The position numbers and the translations under genes were made by a program. A DNA stretch of 64,000 bases, taken from Chryseobacterium cucumeris. Its GTDB lineage: Bacteria > Bacteroidota > Bacteroidia > Flavobacteriales > Weeksellaceae. The DNA is taken from the NCBI RefSeq assembly GCF_001593385.1, contig NZ_LUVZ01000047.1, forward strand, positions 124,001 through 188,000, written 5' to 3'. Position 1 is the first letter of the stretch; every line of letters begins with the position of its first letter. The notes beneath the pieces were generated by a model. The model ran no database searches and had not been told where the DNA came from. It saw nothing but the letters and a program-made list of their open reading frames with translations. Below are positions 61,658 through 64,000 of the stretch, in pieces.

Positions 61658-64000
61658 TTAGAATTTAAGATTTAACTGAAAACCAACTGTTCTTGCTGCC
61701 GGGAGTTGTCCCATTTCCACTCCGGGAGTAATGGTTGCATTATCCAACGTAGCCACTTCGGGGTCAAACATTGGAAATTTGGTCCACATCCACAGGTTCT
61801 TTCCGAAAATGGCAATGGTAAGATCATCCAGACCTATTGATTGTATGGTTTCTTTCGGGAATGAATAGGCAATTCTTGCGTCTCTCAGCTTAATAAAGTC
61901 TGTGCTGAAGCTGTTGGTTTCCACATTGGCCCTTCTATAATAATCTCCGTAATAAGAAGATACCAGTACTCCTTTTGTATTCGTACTGAACGATCCGTCA
62001 GGATTTTGGACAACACCGTCTCCTACAATCATTCCGCCAGGATTATCTCTTCCCGGAAGGGTAGATTTCAGCTTACCCTGTTCAGACATTTTATGATGTG
62101 ACTGAGAATAAGCAATACCACCGTACTGACCGTCAAATGAGAAACTGATCGTAAAGTTCTTGATTCGGAAATCATTCTGAAGACCGGCTCTCCATTTTGG
62201 GAACGCATTTCCTACTTTTTCAATATCTGCTGGTCTTGCAGGAAGTCCGTTATCGCCATAAATTACTTTTCCATCCGGAGTCCTTAGTAGTTTAAAGCCA
62301 TACATATCGCCCAATGAACCTCCTACTTCCATTTTATAGAATACTACATCTCCTACGTTGGAAACAATACCATCGAATCCTTCCGGTAAGGTCATCACTC
62401 TGTTTTCGTTGGTAGACCAGTTTCCACCAACTTTCCATGAGAAGTCTTTACCTTTTATGGCTAAGATATCCGCTGAAAGTTCAAGGCCTCTGTTTCGGAT
62501 TTTTCCGGCATTGATGATCCTTTTGGAATATCCGCTTTCTGTAGGCATCGATACCGGAATAATCTGGTTTTCACTGAAATTTTGATAGGCAGTAAGATTA
62601 AGGTTCAATCTGTTTTTGAAAAGGCTAAAATCCATACCGGCTTCAATATTGGTATTTTTTTCAGGTTTAAGAGATGGATTATTAAAAGTGGTAGGCGCCA
62701 CTACACTCCCTGTAATATTACTTGCTGTATAATAGTTATCCAAAAGATAAGGATCACTGTCTATCCCTACTTTTGCCCATGAAGCTCTCAGTTTCCATAG
62801 GTTCAGATTATTGCTTTTCAGATTAAAAATATCTGATAAAATGAAACTGGTACTCACCGAAGGATAAAAGAATGATCTGTTTTGCTTCGGAAGCGTAGAG
62901 CTCCAGTCGTTTCTTCCGGTAATATCCACAAATATTTTATTGTCATATCCCAGAGTAAGCAATCCGTACACACTGTCTACATGTTTATCTCTGGGTGCCG
63001 GATATTTAACCGGAATAGAAAGTGCGTTGGTAAGGCTGTATTCTCCTGCTGTTTTCAGTCCGATGGCCTGATAATCATTAAGCAGGTATTCATTATAACG
63101 AATGCTTCCCCCTGCTGACGCTGAAATGCTGAATTTATTCCAGTCTGCTTTATAAGAAAATAAAAGGTCGTTATTATATTCCTGGTTTTTGATAAACTGT
63201 TCTCTGTAGAGACCTTTCAGGTAATTGGCAGAGCTCCAGGGTCTTTTGGTCGTTCTTTTTTCGTTCAGGATTTCAATTCCTGACCTCAGCATTACACTGA
63301 AATTCTTATTAAACTGATAATCCGCTGTGATATTTCCTGTAATAGTCTTCTTTCTAACTCCATTCAGCATTTCATAAGCAATCATATATGGATTGTCAAT
63401 ATAGGAGCTGAACGGATGGATTTGGTCAACCTGCTCCTGCCCCGGCTTCCAGATAGGCTTATACCACTCCAGATCTACATTGGGATTCTGGAAGATCATG
63501 AAATAGGAAATCGACTGGTTGTTGTATCCTGTTGCAGGAAGATTATCACTGGTAGTAGTGTTATAGGCAAATTTTGTTGATATTTTTAATTTTTGGGTAA
63601 GCTGATGGGCAAATGACAAAGCAAAATTGAACCTGTCGAAGCCTGTATTTGGCATCATCCACTCATTATTAAGGTAAGTAAGTGAAGATCTGAAGCTGGT
63701 TTTCTCGTTGGAGCTTTCTACGGAAATACTGTTCGAGTAGGTAGAACCTGTTCTCCAGAAACCTTTAATGTTATTTTCATAAGGTCTCCACAATTGTCTT
63801 TCCTTGCTCTGCCCCATTACGTTAGGATCGTATTGGAAATAATACTGTCCGGCGAATTTAGGACCAAAAGCACTACTGGTTCCTCCGGTATTTGGTCCAT
63901 CCGGAGAAAGGCCATAAGAATAGTAGAAGTTTCCTGCTGTATTGGTTGCCAGTGTTCCCTGCCCGTATTCGTATTGCCAGTCCGGCCATTTCAATACAGA
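61658..64000 (-). CDS. SusC/RagA-family TonB-dependent receptor (partial, continues beyond window)
   Basis: The visible C-terminal part (780 codons) is a TonB-dependent beta-barrel: repeated amphipathic strands with aromatic ends (ISVESSNEKTSFRSSLTYLNN; VDITGRNDWSSTLPKQNRSF; NIEAGMDFSLFKNRLNLNLTAY) and the conserved late part (VGNAFPKWRAGLQNDF, then LRDARIAYSFPKETIQSIG). The ending PAARTVGFQLNLKF is the C-terminal strand signature. The N-terminal plug, CarboxypepD_reg-like domain and signal peptide lie outside the window. The open frame runs through the last base. The SusD gene begins nine bases later. Confidence 0.93.
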   Translation of the reverse strand, partial: SVLKWPDWQYEYGQGTLATNTAGNFYYSYGLSPDGPNTGGTSSAFGPKFAGQYYFQYDPNVMGQSKERQLWRPYENNIKGFWRTGSTYSNSISVESSNEKTSFRSSLTYLNNEWMMPNTGFDRFNFALSFAHQLTQKLKISTKFAYNTTTSDNLPATGYNNQSISYFMIFQNPNVDLEWYKPIWKPGQEQVDQIHPFSSYIDNPYMIAYEMLNGVRKKTITGNITADYQFNKNFSVMLRSGIEILNEKRTTKRPWSSANYLKGLYREQFIKNQEYNNDLLFSYKADWNKFSISASAGGSIRYNEYLLNDYQAIGLKTAGEYSLTNALSIPVKYPAPRDKHVDSVYGLLTLGYDNKIFVDITGRNDWSSTLPKQNRSFFYPSVSTSFILSDIFNLKSNNLNLWKLRASWAKVGIDSDPYLLDNYYTASNITGSVVAPTTFNNPSLKPEKNTNIEAGMDFSLFKNRLNLNLTAYQNFSENQIIPVSMPTESGYSKRIINAGKIRNRGLELSADILAIKGKDFSWKVGGNWSTNENRVMTLPEGFDGIVSNVGDVVFYKMEVGGSLGDMYGFKLLRTPDGKVIYGDNGLPARPADIEKVGNAFPKWRAGLQNDFRIKNFTISFSFDGQYGGIAYSQSHHKMSEQGKLKSTLPGRDNPGGMIVGDGVVQNPDGSFSTNTKGVLVSSYYGDYYRRANVETNSFSTDFIKLRDARIAYSFPKETIQSIGLDDLTIAIFGKNLWMWTKFPMFDPEVATLDNATITPGVEMGQLPAARTVGFQLNLKF

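Overview
The window reads as chromosomal DNA of a Flavobacteriia bacterium, most likely Chryseobacterium or a close Weeksellaceae relative. The DNA is AT-rich, and many genes are preceded by the Bacteroidetes -7 promoter element TAnnTTTG rather than a sigma-70 -10 box or a Shine-Dalgarno site. The gene content is typical of the group: GLPGLI, GSCFA, DUF5683 and DUF6438 proteins, type IX secretion (T9SS) cargo and a SusC/SusD pair. I see no rRNA, CRISPR array, insertion sequence or prophage.

Layout. 1-7.7 kb: a minus-strand housekeeping block with a signal peptidase paralogue (partial), lepB, dapB, a DUF5683 protein, parB, parA, a TonB protein and purA. 7.8-16.9 kb: mainly plus-strand, with a secreted protein, an alpha/beta hydrolase, hpt, adk, obgE, a DUF6438 lipoprotein, an outer-membrane barrel and a DEAD-box helicase. 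An ABC-F gene with a leader peptide runs the other way. 16.9-26.4 kb: minus-strand, with a five-gene run (polyprenyl synthase, GSCFA, DUF4269, TatD, membrane protein), a frameshifted GLPGLI gene, a small secreted protein, a Pit/DUF47 phosphate transport pair and a second DEAD-box helicase. 27-32.3 kb: a DUF2461 protein, then a glycan cluster (FkbM methyltransferase, flippase, two glycosyltransferases). 32.4-35.3 kb: aspartase, a lipoprotein amidase and a tRNA-Ser/Pro/Arg operon.

35.4-52.4 kb: an accessory block lying between direct repeats of an identical tRNA-Pro/tRNA-Arg pair. It holds two translationally coupled TPR membrane proteins (one with an AraC-type HTH), three large T9SS cargo proteins (two are tandem paralogues), a secreted nuclease and six small AT-rich orphan genes that resemble an immunity-gene array. 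The tRNA pair then occurs twice in tandem (52.5-53.1 kb).

53.1-64 kb: a TPR/LuxR-type regulator, prmA with an SH3-domain secreted protein, a small dispersed repeat family, an SDR reductase, and a SusC-SusD-metallophosphoesterase operon that runs off the window end.

The most unusual signals are the tRNA-bounded accessory block with its orphan array, an eight-codon ORF in the ABC-F leader, a homopolymer frameshift in the GLPGLI gene, a signal peptidase paralogue that seems to lack its serine, and a 64-bp dispersed repeat with two GGCTAAAGCC-type palindromes.
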